A DNA stretch of 64,000 bases from Bostrychus sinensis. Taxonomy: Eukaryota; Chordata; Actinopteri; Gobiiformes; Eleotridae. Of this stretch, positions 11,706 to 23,239 are shown piece by piece. The translations under genes were made by a program, and so were the position numbers. A model generated the notes under the pieces. The model searched no databases and was not told the DNA's origin. It saw nothing but the letters and a program-made list of their open reading frames with translations. Where the stretch lies: positions 32,017,086 through 32,081,085 of the forward strand of contig CM036247.1 of assembly GCA_020698575.1 (NCBI GenBank). Reading direction: 5' to 3'. How positions within the stretch are numbered: position 1 is the stretch's first letter; each line of letters begins with the position of its first letter.

Positions 11706-12769
11706 GGACTTATACTCATGTTTTATATGTATATATGATGAACTATTTGTGAATCAACTATATACAACTTTCCAAGCCACATCTATAGCCTGTACATCCT
11801 GGAAGTGGATCCCTCCCTCATGTGGTTCACCCTGAGGTTTCTCCTTTTTCTCATGGCTGTTTTTCCTAGCGGCAGGGGGGTGTCCTTGCCTTTTTTTTTT
11901 TTCTATGTATAAAATAAATGGAACTAAAATATAACACTGAACATAGCCTTTTGCAGTAGCGCTATCTCATATATTTCCTTAATTAAAGCTGATTATAGAT
12001 GGTGTATAGGACGTTATGTCAATTAGCAACACATCAGAATTTCCAGACTTGCTCTATACGTCTACTTCAGAACTTTTACTATAGTTTTAAGTGAAAATAT
12101 GCAACATTTTTCCTGTATTTCAGGAAAACAAGAAGCTGTTGAACCGGTCTACTTTACAAAGTAACGTGCATGATTAATGATTAAGAAACTGTTTTGGTGC
12201 CACATGCTAGACGTCTCAACTTTGGACACACAGGTATGACTGCCTTCTAAAAATATGTCGTTTGAGGTCTTTTTATTTTTTAATTTTTTTTATTTTTTTA
12301 TTGTGTGTGACTTTTATATGAACTTTTAGTCTGCAATAAAGTAAATCCATCTATCTATAGTAACTACACTTGACTTAATGAAATTCATTTAACATTATAA
12401 ACCCTTCCCCTATATTTTCTGCTCTAATCCTTATCGTATATCGGCTGACGTGAACTGGGAGCATCACAGATTGAGATCCATAAATGCGCTGTCCACTGAG
12501 GCTCTATTTGGCTTGCGCTATACTTTAACATGTGCTAGGTTTAATCAGTTTGACTTCTAACCTCTGTCCCAGATCATCACCACATCACTGGATCAGAGTT
12601 ATTAGTGGCCTACTGAAATACGTCTATTAGTGTGAGGACTGCTTTCAGATCCAGGCTAGGTATGAATGGAATAGTCTCAAGCTTTTCTCTTTTCAGACAT
12701 ATATGTTTGATTAAAATATTTGGTTTTCAAAATATAATAAGTACCATCATTGGTGCACTAAAATGAGCC

Positions 12770-13600
12770 TAAATCAGGACAAGCCATGTCCTAATTAAGA
12801 AACAACATAGGGAAAAACCCAGAAAAAGCATTGCTACAAATCAGGGACTAAAACAAGTAAAACAAGTAGTGAGTAAACCAGGCCAAAACCAAGACTAAAC
12901 CAAGACTAAATCAGGACGAAACCAGACCAAAACTAAGACTTAACCAGGACTAAAAAAGGCTAAACAAGGCTAACTCGGCACTAAGCCATGACTAAACCAG
13001 GTCTAAACCAGAACTGAACCAGGACAAAACAGGCTAGACAAGGTCTAAACGAGGATGAAATCAGGACATAATCAGTACCAAGCAAGGAGTACACCAGGCC
13101 AAAACCAGGAGTAGACCAGAACCAAACTAAGACTGAACCAGGACTACACAAGACTAGACACGGTCTAAACTAGGACTATATCAGGACCAAAAAAGCACCA
13201 AACCAGACCAACACCAAGACTAAACCAGGCTAAATCAGGACTAAGCCAGAATTTAAGCAGGACCAAACCAGGATAAAATTAAGGAAAAACCAGGTCTAAA
13301 AAGGCTTTATCAGGTCCAGACGTAGAAAAAAATAGAAGTAAACTAGAACAAAACCAACACTACACCAGAACCAAACCAGGTCTACACACGTTCTAAACCA
13401 GGACTTTACCAGGACTTTATCAGGACAAAACCAGGAGAAACCAATAGTTAACCTTAACCAATGTAAGCCTAAACCAGAACTAAACCAGGATGTAATCAGG
13501 ACCAACCAGGAGTAAACCAAAAACACACTAAAGACTAAACAAAGCCTGAATCAAGTCTAAACCAAAACTATAAACCAGGACTACACAAAAAAAAAACAGC
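12770..13600. repeat. degenerate 'ctaaaccagga' tandem repeat
   Basis: About 830 bp built from irregular 9-12 bp variations of AAACCAGGACTAAACCAGG, with no fixed longer period. The same core makes up the regular 55-bp array at 48550-48845 and shorter patches near 24110 and 45240-45350 (opposite strand). The minus-strand open frame at 13296-13526 is a repeat artefact. Confidence 0.8.
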
Positions 13601-13788
13601 ACAAAACTCTAAATTAAAGACCCAGAGCTGAACTGAGTACCACCAGAAGGACCTGTCCCACAATTTGAGAACCACTGCTCTATGTTGTTGTTGTGCTGCT
13701 GAGAGGAAAGCTAAATCTTTGGCAGGAGAAAGGACATTTCCTTATAAAACTCTTGTATGCTAAGCCGTCCCATATGTCTTGGCTGCAG

Positions 13789-13952
13789 ACACCAGTAAAT
13801 CTGAAACTATCTCAGGCCTAATGCAGGATCAAGAGACAGACACGAGTGCTATCTGTGCAGCTGAGAGTGTGTTCGGAGGTCTGGTTACATGTGCCGGAGA
13901 CAGATTTTATGGCAACGACAGCAAACGCATTCTTTCCTATTTTGGACTGCAG
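13789..13952 (+). other. unsupported exon-like open stretch
   Basis: The stretch is open in one plus-strand frame (ends about YGNDSKRILSYFGLQ). It is preceded by ggctgCAG and followed by a good donor, CAG|GTGAGG at 13951-13957. Length is 164 bp. The upstream polypyrimidine tract is weak, no neighbouring exon is visible, and I do not recognise the peptide. It would be a plus-strand gene inside cspg5 intron 2, or chance. Confidence 0.15.
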
Positions 13953-14229
13953 GTGAGGACGAACTAACTCTGTCATCCCTTTGGTCACATGCTTAAATCA
14001 GAGTCTCCTCAGTTCTTATCAACAAAGGGTAATACGTCTTAGAGTGTTTCTCTTTGCCTTGTGCAGAAATATCAAGGCTTGGTATAAAAGGTACTGAATG
14101 TATTTTAGTTTTAGTACAAAATAACTTAAAAACTAATGGTCAGACTTAGGGGTGGGCGATAAATCTCTTATGCAATGATATCCAAATTGTTGTCTTAACG
14201 AATATGCAAAATCCCATTATTGAGTAGAC

Positions 14230-14786
14230 CAGTAAAAAAAAAAAAAAAAAAAAAATTGCAAGTTGCAAAAACTCAAGGCAACAGGATTTTTCAAGATTTT
14301 TGAGTTTTGGGGCCAACTCAAAATTCCAAGTTTCAACAACTAATATTTTTTTGTTCACCTAATTTGGTGTTTACATAAAACAAAAACAAATATATAAATA
14401 AAAAACATTTAATTTTAAGTTTTACTCACTCATTATTTTTTAAATTCATTTTACAGCCAGCTTACTATCCTTACTATGTTTCAGAAAAAGTGTTATTATC
14501 ATTGATAATGATAAAAACTTAAATTTTAATTTTCCTGTGCTCAGGAACATTCATTTTTAAATAAACATCAGCAACAGCAGAGACTGAAACTGTGAATAGA
14601 ACTGTAACAGAAATAAATAATAGTGAATAATTCTTTTATGAGTGTTAAATTATGTGAACAAAAAATATTAGTTGTCGAAAACTTCAGATTTTTTGTTGGC
14701 CTTGAAACTCCAAAATCTTAAGGGATCCTGTTGCCTTGAATTTTGCAACCTTTTTTTTTTCTTCTTTTTTTTCTTCTTCTTTACAG
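14230..14786. mobile_element. fold-back miniature transposon (CWGTAAA family), copy 1
   Basis: Starts CAGTAAAA and ends TTTACAG. The first about 110 bp after the A-run (tgcaaaaactcaaggcaaca...) is the inverted complement of the last about 110 bp, giving a long terminal inverted repeat around an AT-rich core. Related copies are at 51505-51795 (right half) and 57428-57860 (whole). It has no coding sequence. The short TIR end resembles CACTA-type or other fish miniature elements, but the target duplication is not clear. Confidence 0.7.
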
Positions 14787-15095
14787 CGTATTCATGGAGC
14801 AGCTTCACATTTAGCCCTGTGTTTTCAGCAAGGTTTTTAAGTCAAGCCATGGGTACAGCAAGAGAAGGTGTTCTATATGCAGTTTAATTGCCTTCAGAGT
14901 ACACAGGACAGAGCTGTAGATCCTCACTGTTTATCTACTCAAACACTTGAGCTAATGCTAACTCGCTGCCACGTCTGTCACAGCCAAAGTAAAAAGTCAA
15001 TGCGTATTTTTGTGTTTTAAAAGACAGACTTTACTGTCAGAGCTCACACATGCTCTTGTCTTCATCCTAAACCTCAGTCTCAGTCTGTGCCTCAG

Positions 15096-15097
15096 CA

Positions 15098-15161
<64 letters not shown>
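15096..15161. repeat. (ATT)n microsatellite
   Basis: About 22 uninterrupted ATT/TAT units. Confidence 0.95.
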
Positions 15162-15164
<3 letters not shown>

Positions 15165-15759
15165 TTAATTCGATATGACATGATAATAATAATGGAGCTA
15201 GTACAATAGTAAGACTAAACACATATTTGGCCTTACAACATATTGTCTAAATATTATTTTCAGGACAATCCCAAAAAATATAGAAGCAAAGAATTTTTGT
15301 CAATATTGCACGGTCAGACTTTGGTGAAATTGATGATAAAAGTCAAGAAGCAAATGGTTACTTTTTAGTTTGTGTCTTTAGTTTGATTCTTTACCAATGA
15401 AAGATAAGGCCAAATTAGCAAGACAACTCAAAAAGTTATGGTCATATCTTGATGGAATTTTCAGGAGTCAGACATTAGTAATAGGCCACGGAATAAATGA
15501 CTCGTTTTTTGTTGTGGAGTCGACTTTGGAGCCAGGGTGGAGCTCTAAACCTTTGGTGGAAGTCTTTCTGAGTGCTTCAAGTGTTAGGATGCAAGAGTTA
15601 TATGTCATGTGTTGTGCAAGACTGAAAGTAGGACACTGTTCCAAGCGTTTGAATCATTTCACTAACACTTGCTGTCAAATACTAGCCAGGACAAACCAGT
15701 TTAGTGAGAAATTCCATGAGCCAGGTCATGTTTGTTGAAAATCTTATGACATTTTTCAC

Positions 15760-16258
15760 TTTTTGGGAAGAATTATATAACCTGACATACAACTCTATCC
15801 TCTACATCCTCTTCTCTCACAGCAACTCTTTCACTACATCCACAAATCTCCTCTTTGGTTTAACTTTAGGCCTCAGATACATATCACTCATAAACAAAAT
15901 GGAAAATAAAAAAGCAATAACATATATATGGACCTTTTTAAAGGGGACCTGTTGTGCTTTTTTAATATTGTTTTTTGATGGGACAAGATGTTCAATCCAA
16001 CAGAAAAATGTAAAAAAAATAAATAAAAAAAAACCTCTCTAAGCATTTAAGTATATGATTTGTATGGTTTACCCCTTTGTCGTTTTTGTTTTGTTTGTCA
16101 TTATTGCTTTATTGTCATAGCTGCTTGTTTTGTTATTTATTTTGGTTATTTATGTGTAAATGTATAAGTTAATAATAAAATAAAAAAATAAAATAAAATA
16201 AAAAAAACTTTAGGCCTCCTGCTTGGCAGTTTTAACCTTAGCATCCTTCTACCTATAG
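15760..16258 (+). mobile_element. LINE-type fragment interrupted by a retro-insertion
   Basis: The text 'ctctcacagcaactctttc ... ctacatccacaaatctcctc' (15818-15855) continues after the insertion with 'ctgcttggcag ... agcatccttctacc' (16219-16253). Together these match a fish interspersed repeat I recognise, probably the same LINE class as 10400-10680. The interruption at 15875-16205 is flanked by a 13-bp duplication. The Tc1-like element begins directly at its right edge. Confidence 0.5.
15875..16205 (+). mobile_element. retro-inserted sequence with 13-bp target-site duplication and A-rich tail
   Basis: The 331-bp block ends in an A-rich tail made of aaataaaat-type units. It is bounded by the identical 13-mer AACTTTAGGCCTC at 15862-15874 and 16206-16218. 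A variable-length duplication plus an A-rich 3' end is the signature of LINE-machinery target-primed insertion. The body carries 'aaaggggacctgttgtgc', a motif seen in other fish repeats. No RNA polymerase III boxes or protein are recognisable. Confidence 0.75.
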
Positions 16259-16259
16259 A

Positions 16260-17296
16260 CAGTTAGGTCCATAAGTATTAGGACACTGACACAAGTTTTG
16301 TTATTTTAACTTTTACACCAAAACTATTCAAAATACAGTTATATAATTAATATGCGCTTACAGTAAAGACTCTCAGCTGTAATTTGAGAGTATTCACATC
16401 CAAATCGGAGAAAGGGTTTAGGAATTACAGCTCTTTAACGTGTAGCAGCCTCTTTTTCAGGGGCTCAAAAGTATTTGGACAGTTGCTTCAAAAGTTGTTC
16501 TTGAGCTGCATGGGCCATTTCCCTCATTAACGAGCAGGTAATTAGACTTGGCCAAAAAACATCTGAAGAAGCCAGCCCAGGTCTGGAACAGCAGACCAAA
16601 CTGTACCAGAATGATGGGCACAGAAAGCAGAGCACATCTGTAAAACCTGGTGGAGCAGTGTGATGCATGAGCTGCAGAACTTCCAATGGCACTGGGTCAC
16701 TGGTGTTTACTGATGATGTGAGAGAAGACATAAGCAGTCAGATAAATTCTCAAGTGTATAGGGGATAAACTTTCTGCTCAGATTCAGCCAAAAGTTGATG
16801 GACGGCGTTTCACAGTACAGATGGACTGTGACGCAAAACATATTGGAAAAGCAACCCAGGAATTTTTAAGGCCAATAAGGGAAATATTCTGCAATGGCAG
16901 GGATCAATCAACAGATCTCAGCCCAATCAACCATAAATTTCACTTGTTTAAGACAAGACTTAAGGCAGAATAACCCACCAATGACCAATGACTGCAGACA
17001 GCTGCAGTAAAGGCCTGGCAAAGCATCATAAAATAGGAAACCCAGTGTTTGGTGATGTCCATGAGCTCCAGACATTAGGCAGTCATCACCTGCAAAGGAA
17101 TTTCCCCAAAGTATAAAAATTAGCATTTTATTTAAGGTAATGTTCATTTGTTCAATTACTTTTGAGCCCCTAAAAAAGAGGCAGCTACACATTAAAGAGC
17201 TGTAATGAATTATATAACTGCATCTTGAATATATTTTGGTTAAGATCTAAAATAACAAAACTTGTCTCAGTGTCCAAATCCTTATGGATCTAACTG
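16260..17296 (+). mobile_element. Tc1/mariner element with long terminal inverted repeats, degenerate transposase
   Basis: Termini CAGTTAGGTCCATAAG (left) and, reverse-complemented, CAGTTAGATCCATAAG (right). The inverted arms extend about 200 bp with nested blocks (for example gctctttaa / ttaaagagc). The right end abuts TA (17297-17298); the left TA has decayed. Inside, plus-strand fragments read NGTGSLVFTDDV (16687-16722) and then DGRRFTVQM followed by KHIGKATQEF. These are the central and DDE-region signature of Tc1-like transposases. Stops and frame breaks make it non-functional. Full length is about 1.04 kb. Confidence 0.85.
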
Positions 17297-17544
17297 TACA
17301 GACATCGGGCTTGTTTGGAAACAATTGTGGGATATAACCTTGCTCCTTAGCGCTTGGTAAGGAACGTCCCGAGCTTCTTATGCTAAAGGATCTATGAAAG
17401 AAACCAATAAAGCTCCTTTCCCTACCACCTTCTTTGTTCACAAGACAATCCAAAATTATCATGGTGGATAATCACATATGGTACATCCAATTATAGCGAT
17501 AATCCATTTTGAGATGTTGCATGCATTCAAATCAGCAAACTTAT

Positions 17545-17760
17545 AAGGGTGCCCAAATATTTGCACAGGCATTTTTTTTCATATTTTATTTAATTTCATA
17601 CACTTAAATACTGCTACACTAAAAATTGTTGTTAGGAAAACACCCTAGAACTCAGATGTCATTAGAAATTGAATGACATACCTCTGTGACCTTTTATCCT
17701 GAAGACAAAGTAAATTATTATACAACCTCAGAGGGGTGCCCAAACATATGACTGTATATT
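17545..17760. repeat. miniature repeat with 'gggtgcccaaa' ends
   Basis: The block starts AGGGTGCCCAAATATTTGCAC and ends GGGGTGCCCAAACATATGACTG. The shared GGTGCCCAAA motif is in the same orientation at both ends. It is common in fish Tc1-related repeats. It lies between the Tc1 element and cspg5 exon 2. Confidence 0.45.
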
Positions 17761-17839
17761 TTAAATACATGTGGCATTTGATTAAAATTTCTTCAGATAT
17801 AGTTTTTTGAAAGAACATAAGTGAGTGTTGTGCTGGTAC

Positions 17840-18785
17840 CTGCAGTAGACGCCCATTCCCTCCAACAGGTAACACTGTCCTCCATTGAAGCAGTAGTTCT
17901 GCTGCAGATCACACGGCGAGCGGCAGCTTCCATTCACCTTCTGGTACCCCACCCTGCACCCTCCCCTCCCGTCTGAGCCATCCACTGCAGCTGGAGGGGC
18001 CGCCACAGGACCACCCACACCGGGACGCCCCCCTCCAGGGAGGAAGGAGCTGGGCCCAGGGAGACGAGACCTGGTGCGAGACAGCCTCAGGTCAACGTCG
18101 CTCTCGTATGCATCAGTGGTGGTGCTGTAGTAGTCTTCGGCAGTTGGGGACGCCCCGTCATCGTAGGGGGTCAGGTAGTCGTAGTTATCCGGCATGGCCC
18201 AAGATGTTGGGTCGCCTCCCTGCAGCTCGTGAGCCAGGGAGGAGGGAGAAGGCGGGGCTAGGTCTAAACCACGTCCACGAGAGGAGGGGTCAAAGAAGTC
18301 CACATGCAGGACGTCTTGATTCGGAGGGTTGGTGGAGGGCGGGGCGGTGGTCGTAAGCTGGCCTAGATCAAATACAGCTGTGTCCTTGTTGTGGATCCAG
18401 GGCGGGGCGGTGTGAAGCTCCTCCTCTTCCTCCTCCTCTTCCCCCTCCATCACTTCCTGTGCGTCCTGTGTGTTGCTAGGCAGAAGGTGCTCGGTCTCGG
18501 CTGAATCAGGGCTGATCTGAGGTGGAACCGCCACCTCCTCCGCGGCTGGGACAACTGTCTCAGAAAACATGCCACTGCCCTGCTCCTGGTCCTGCTCTCC
18601 GGCACGGGGGAGGCGACCCACTCGAGGGATCGCGGTGCTCACAGTGTCGGGACCGGCTGAGATACTCACTCCGGTTACTGTGACAATGGACTCGACGACC
18701 TTCTCTGGCTCCTCCTCCTCAGTCAACGGGGATGTGAGATTGGCTGAAATCTCAGGTTCAGTGCCATTGGCCAGAACTTCATTTC
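17840..18785 (-). CDS. cspg5: chondroitin sulfate proteoglycan 5 (neuroglycan C), exon 2
   Basis: This exon encodes residues about 25-340 of a brain proteoglycan: the extracellular part of a type I membrane protein that shapes neurites and synapses. It is flanked by TTTGCAG acceptor and CAG|GTACCA donor; phase 1 entry matches exon 1 exactly and exit is phase 2. Visible in order: N-glycosylation sequons NGT and NLT; an EQGSG motif at about Ser95, a plausible chondroitin sulfate attachment site; an EEEEEEEE run near residue 143; a Pro/Thr-rich acidic region; then GCRVGYQKVNGSCRSPCD, leading into an EGF module with CFNGGQCYLL and VYCR. Four of six EGF cysteines are here; the remaining two, the membrane span and the tail must be in later exons. 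The exon is GC-rich against an AT-rich intron. The a or b paralogue cannot be told. Confidence 0.88.
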
Positions 18786-20077
18786 CTGCAAACACAAAAG
18801 CACAAATACATTAATTATTATTTAATTTTTTCCAATCATACATGTTCATAAGAGCAGATACTGTTCCTTCTTGAATGTTGGCTACTTTCAAATACCTTCA
18901 CTACCAATAAACCAGCTTTATCACAAAGGCCCATTAAGTTCTTGGTCACTGGTGTGTGGTGTATAGGTTACTGTCCTCTTTCATGAAGTCAATTAACTTA
19001 TGAGGGTGTAACTGCTAGATAGTATAGTTTTAAACAGAAAAAGAAATGCAGAAATGTTGATGCAGGAACTAGCAGCAAGGGCATTATGGTGCTGAGCCCC
19101 ATATGTATGTGAAAGACAACCAGTCGAAATGGCAAGACGTTTTACTCACAACCTTTAAATGTTATAGGAAGATTTTTGTTTTTTTCATCTGTCCACACTT
19201 GAGTATAATCTTAACACGTGGGTTTTATGTTTGCTACGTGATGTCAACCTTTATTTGACAAATGAGTTTCCATCGTTCATGATGTTGCACAAATCAAAAA
19301 ACACCTCAGGTGAGCCTTTTAGTGAATAAGACTTTTATTTTTCGAATCCTGGCATTTCCTTTGCATCATTCTGATGCTACACTTCAAAGACACGTGATGA
19401 AAATCCAGCAACAGAGTACTTCAAAAGTCTCTGGGGACATATGGAGATAAAACAAATGTTCAGCCTGAAAATCTCCTCCCATGCTCATTCAGCTGCCGCT
19501 CACCTACACCTGCTGCCTATAAGACTCCTCCTCCCAGTACTGCTCCTCCTCAGCCCGAGTTCAGTTCATGCATCCCTCCTCCACCCCATCACCATCTCTG
19601 CAGTGAATATATTCATCTCTGCACCTAAAGATCCACCTTGTCATGACCTCCACCAGTGTCTAGGCTCCGGGGGAGAAGTCTTTTATTTTCTACCCTTCCC
19701 CGCACCTCCAAGTCTTTCCTGCCGGGGTCTAAGCACCAAAGTTATTTCAATAAATTCAGTCCTAATGCATACATTTGTCTCTGTTTGAGTCTTTCCAGGT
19801 TGAAATAAATCTGGAGCAACCTCCATCATGAAGGACCCATTCCACCCAGCACATGAACTGCTCACATCCCTTCCCTCCCTTCAAAATAAAATGCAGTTTC
19901 TTATTATAGGAATGATGAGTTCCCGAGATGGACCAGTTTTTGTATCTACTTGAACTTACAGATAAAAAATATGAACCATGAGAAAATATTCCCTCAAACT
20001 TTGAGCAAGAAGGCGGCAACGTGGAGTCTGTTTTCCCCATCTACCTAAATCATGCACCATAGACTTATCTTCCAGCT

Positions 20078-20240
20078 TGGTGCTGACCAAGATTCTGGCC
20101 TAAGATCTGGAGAAGGGTCTCTGGGCACTGCACTGTGGTTCCCCACTGCTCCTGACAGGTTGCCCCTGCAGCGTTTAAGGATGGGTCAAATGAAATGCGA
20201 AGAACCAGAATTCCCTACTGGGACTATAAAGCAGATAAAG
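20078..20240 (+). mobile_element. SINE 3' part, same family as 39846-40160
   Basis: Shares 'gatctggagaagggtctctg', then 'ggcactgcac' and 'cccactgctcctg', and the ending 'gggactataaag' with the complete copy at 39846-40160. The tRNA-like head is absent, so this is a 5'-truncated copy. Confidence 0.65.
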
Positions 20241-20789
20241 GGTTGGCTGTATTCTCCAGCATTCAGAATAAAATACCTCCGTTAGTCCAGTTAAGTGCAA
20301 GGAGTGCAGACTGCCTGCAACTGCAAAAAATACACCAAAGACTGTTCCAGTCCAATAAATTATTTAGACAGTTGGTCAAAAAATAAAACAACTGCAGGCA
20401 GAATGTCTTTTTGTGAGGGTTGGTTTAAGGTCTGAGCAAAATCTAAAGCCACTTTTCTGTTAGAATGACAACGTAAAGGTCAAGCTGGAATGGTGTGCTT
20501 TCAGGCTTTTCCATTATCAAAGCAGAGGAAAAGGGGTCTCAAAATAGATGTTCACACTACTTTTGTCTCTTTTATAGTACCAGCAGTGCAGTATGGTTAC
20601 TAAAATGCAGTTTGTCGATTGGTCAACAGAGCATCCTTTTGCTAGTTCACACCACAGCCTTCACTGACAACTGGAGTAAACTGGAGTCGTTTATTTTCTA
20701 CTCTTGAAGAAGTGACAAGCAGCAACGGGAATCTAAGCAAGGCAAACTTAGCAACCTACAGTGATAGGAAGACGTGCATAAGGGGTAAC

Positions 20790-21110
20790 ATTATTGAACC
20801 TCAGTTTAAGTGTTGGCTTACATTTACAGAAATATTCAACAACCTAATGATTCCAAGCACGCCTACAGCTCAAACAAGGCCTGGTTGACGGAAAGATCCT
20901 GGAAGTGGCCTTCTCAGTCACCAAATTTAAATCTGATTGAAAAATTTTGGTAAAATTTGAGAGGGGCGGTAACAGCTCTGAGGCCTTTGTGCACAGGGAG
21001 TGGGCAGAGATTCCAGTCAAAAAGTGTATGAAGCTTGTTGGCAGTTGCCGGGACATATTTCTGATTACAACTGCATACTATGAAACGGCAGCATTATCTC
21101 AAACAAAACT
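20790..21110 (+). mobile_element. Tc1-like transposase remnant (C-terminal half)
   Basis: Plus-strand translation gives NDSKHAYSSNKAW, then SWKWPSQSPNLNLIEKFW and later a basic helix-rich tail. This is the order of the second half of a Tc1-like DDE transposase (D-x-D-PKH..., then WPSQSPDLNPIE). A stop follows the FW. Terminal inverted repeats were not identified, so the copy is a fragment. Confidence 0.75.
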
Positions 21111-21153
21111 TGCCATGAGACCAATCACACAATAAGAACTTTGTCTACATTGC

Positions 21154-21410
21154 CAGGGGCGTAACATCAGTAAGACATGACGGGGCCCCATTGACAGTTC
21201 TATATTGGTGCGTTATGCTCAGTCTGGGCAGTACACAGCAGATAAGACTCCATTTAAAAACAAGCTTTACTTATGATTCAAAAATATAAAAAATGTATGC
21301 GTATTTCCTTTGCAATTTTTACTTAATGCTGAGGAAAGTTTTGTTGATCATGTGGACCCATTGGGAAAACCTGCACAAGGGCCCCTTATTACTACCTTAT
21401 GCCACTATAC
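21154..21410. mobile_element. 'GGGGCCCC' family miniature element
   Basis: Left CAGGGGCGTAAC with 'gacggggcccc' following. The right end carries aagggccccttattactacc and 'ttatgccact', which mirrors the left loosely. The same two ends recur around 29713 and 30422. Confidence 0.5.
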
Positions 21411-22246
21411 ATTGGATTAAACACAAGTGTTAGTCATTCGAGTCCCTACAAAACTACAGCTACTGCACTTACATTGTTCATTTTTCTGTAAGGAGTAACT
21501 TATACCCCAGCTTTCTACACCAATTAACGTAGTAAAAGGCCCACAGTTGCTTGACTAAGTTCCAGTCACCCGCTAGCATTGCACGTACAGTTATATGAGT
21601 ATTTACTGAACAGATTTGTGAGTGTTGAATCTGTTCTTTTAAAATTCAGATTACAATTGGCGACAGTGCACAGACTTCTCAGCACAGCAAGGATATTAAT
21701 ATTAATGTGCAGAGAGATATGATTGTGGGAGATGTTGATTATAATCAAACTAGCATCAGATTAGCATCAAATTATTGTTCTTATTGCCAATGTGAATATG
21801 ATTTTGCATTTAATCACAGAACATCAGCAGAATGCGTTTTGTTACAAGTCATACGAATGGAGCAAACCTATCTTTCACCATTACGGGACAGTACCTAAGT
21901 GTTATCCGAATGCTTTGGCTAAGATGCATGAATCTAATTAACCGTAGCCCTGAGTGGCCGTATGCTAATCCACAGCTCCTGACTTCATCTGTGGGCGGTT
22001 CTATGGCTCACAGAAAGCCGCTCTCCGCCGCTACCCTTGGATTAAAGGAATAATTCACTAATGTACTTGCGTGGCGACGAGCTGGGATTAGGGATTACAG
22101 GATGGCGGCGGTGGGATTTGGAAGATTTTTGTGCAGGACCAGCAGGAGGTGAGGTGATGATCCCACAAGATGCACACAACGCAGCATCTTTACTACAATA
22201 ACTGTGTCATGGGAACTCCAGCCTAGAGTTGGAGAACAATATACGT

Positions 22247-22711
22247 ATATGTTCCCAACCTTTTAGGTCTTGTGTAACCTGTCAGCTTTTTGTCATACCT
22301 CATGCAAAATTTTATATTTTATCATATATATTGTAAATAATAATTCTGCTGCATTTTTTTCTTTTAAACTCCAATTTAAAAAATAAAAAATAAAAATAAA
22401 AATGTCTAAACAACCACAAATGAAAATGAAAATGAAAAAAATTACTCAACTTTACAAGATATTTAATTTACTTGTGTTGATTATCTGTTTTACTGTATAT
22501 TTTATGTTCATAAAAAAGTAAAAAATAATATAGAATATGATGCTTGTCCTGGTTTTAAATTAAACTTATAATAAATTTACAATAAAGGAAAAAATAAAAT
22601 CATGTGAATAACTTCCCTTTCCTTTCACAAATTATCAAATAATTTCACGTTGCTCCTGCAGTATGCTTGCGTACCCTTAGGGGTCTCCGTACCCCTGGTT
22701 GGGAAACACTG
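22247..22711. mobile_element. hAT-like miniature element
   Basis: Left end 'atgttcccaaccttttagg' and right end, reverse-complemented, CCAGTGTTTCCCAACCAGGG. This is the TTCCCAACC terminus also seen at 2733-3308 and 56569. The core is AT-rich and non-coding. The target duplication could not be resolved. Confidence 0.55.
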
Positions 22712-22892
22712 GTCTATACCACTCATTCTATAACTTCTTACACAAAGTACCATCTCACATTATTACATAAGAACAAAGAAGAGAGTAACCTGGTACTACT
22801 GAAATAAACCAGCTCAGGTCTAACCCAGGACGATCAATCAGTCCCCTCAACCAGCATTCCATACTGCCACATGACTGTGTGGCTGTGTTTGT

Positions 22893-23239
22893 GGGGTTGT
22901 GGGTGCACAATAGCAGTCACGACTCAGTCAGTCTGCCCCAGGGCAGCTGTGGCTACAGAAGTAGCTCACCACTACCAAGTTTGTGACTTAGGACTAAAGC
23001 ACAACTAAACCAGCATTTATAATTAGAATAATAATGCATCAGTCTTATAGTGCTTTTTGCTTTACATTGCGTTATTCACTCCCCACACTCATGACTGGTG
23101 GTGAGCTACTTCTGCAGCCACAGCTGCCAAGGGGCAGACTGGCGGAGACTTGGCTGCCATTCTGTGCCTACGGCCTCTCTGACCACCACCAAACACACAA
23201 CCACACTGACACATTTGTACGGGCGAGGCAGGTAAGGTA
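22893..23239. mobile_element. two SINE fragments in inverted orientation
   Basis: The block 22920-22985 is the reverse complement of 23085-23155: both contain gtgagctacttctg, then agccacagctgcc and ggggcagactg, on opposite strands. The sequence belongs to the SINE family also at 36125-36365 and 51786-52020 (shared 'ctgccattctgtgcc' and 'acatttgtacgggcgaggc' type segments). Together the fragments form a hairpin-capable pair. The right end is cut by the element starting at 23240. Confidence 0.6.

Larger units (their letters stand above)
1..17839 (-). other. cspg5: cspg5 intron 2 (3' part open at window edge)
   Basis: Exon 2 ends with a clear GT donor at 17839/17838 (minus strand). I searched this stretch by eye for the expected next exon (end of the EGF module, then a transmembrane segment and a basic stop-transfer sequence) and did not find it. 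The region is therefore read as intron, although intron versus 3' flank cannot be separated without the missing exons. It is filled with repeats and transposon remnants listed separately. Confidence 0.6.

Noticed and set aside
15397..15738. 113-codon plus-strand frame beginning MKDKAKLARQLKKL.
   Set aside because: The middle overlaps a dispersed repeat also near 25440 and 62800; no splice context or recognisable domain.
17782..17839. Reading on past exon 2 gives FKKLYLKKF, similar to the juxtamembrane FAKKLYLLK-type motif of CSPG5.
   Set aside because: It follows a strong donor site, skips the rest of the EGF module and the membrane span, and hits a stop at once. It is intron read-through and a coincidence.
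18108..18814. Plus-strand open frames antisense to cspg5 exon 2.
   Set aside because: Shadows of a GC-rich coding exon; no independent signals.
19441..19788. 115-codon plus-strand frame with a leucine-rich, signal-like stretch.
   Set aside because: No homology recognised. The tail (caataaattcagtcctaatg) resembles a fish LTR or other repeat end, but I could not find a matching partner LTR, so neither a gene nor an LTR is claimed.
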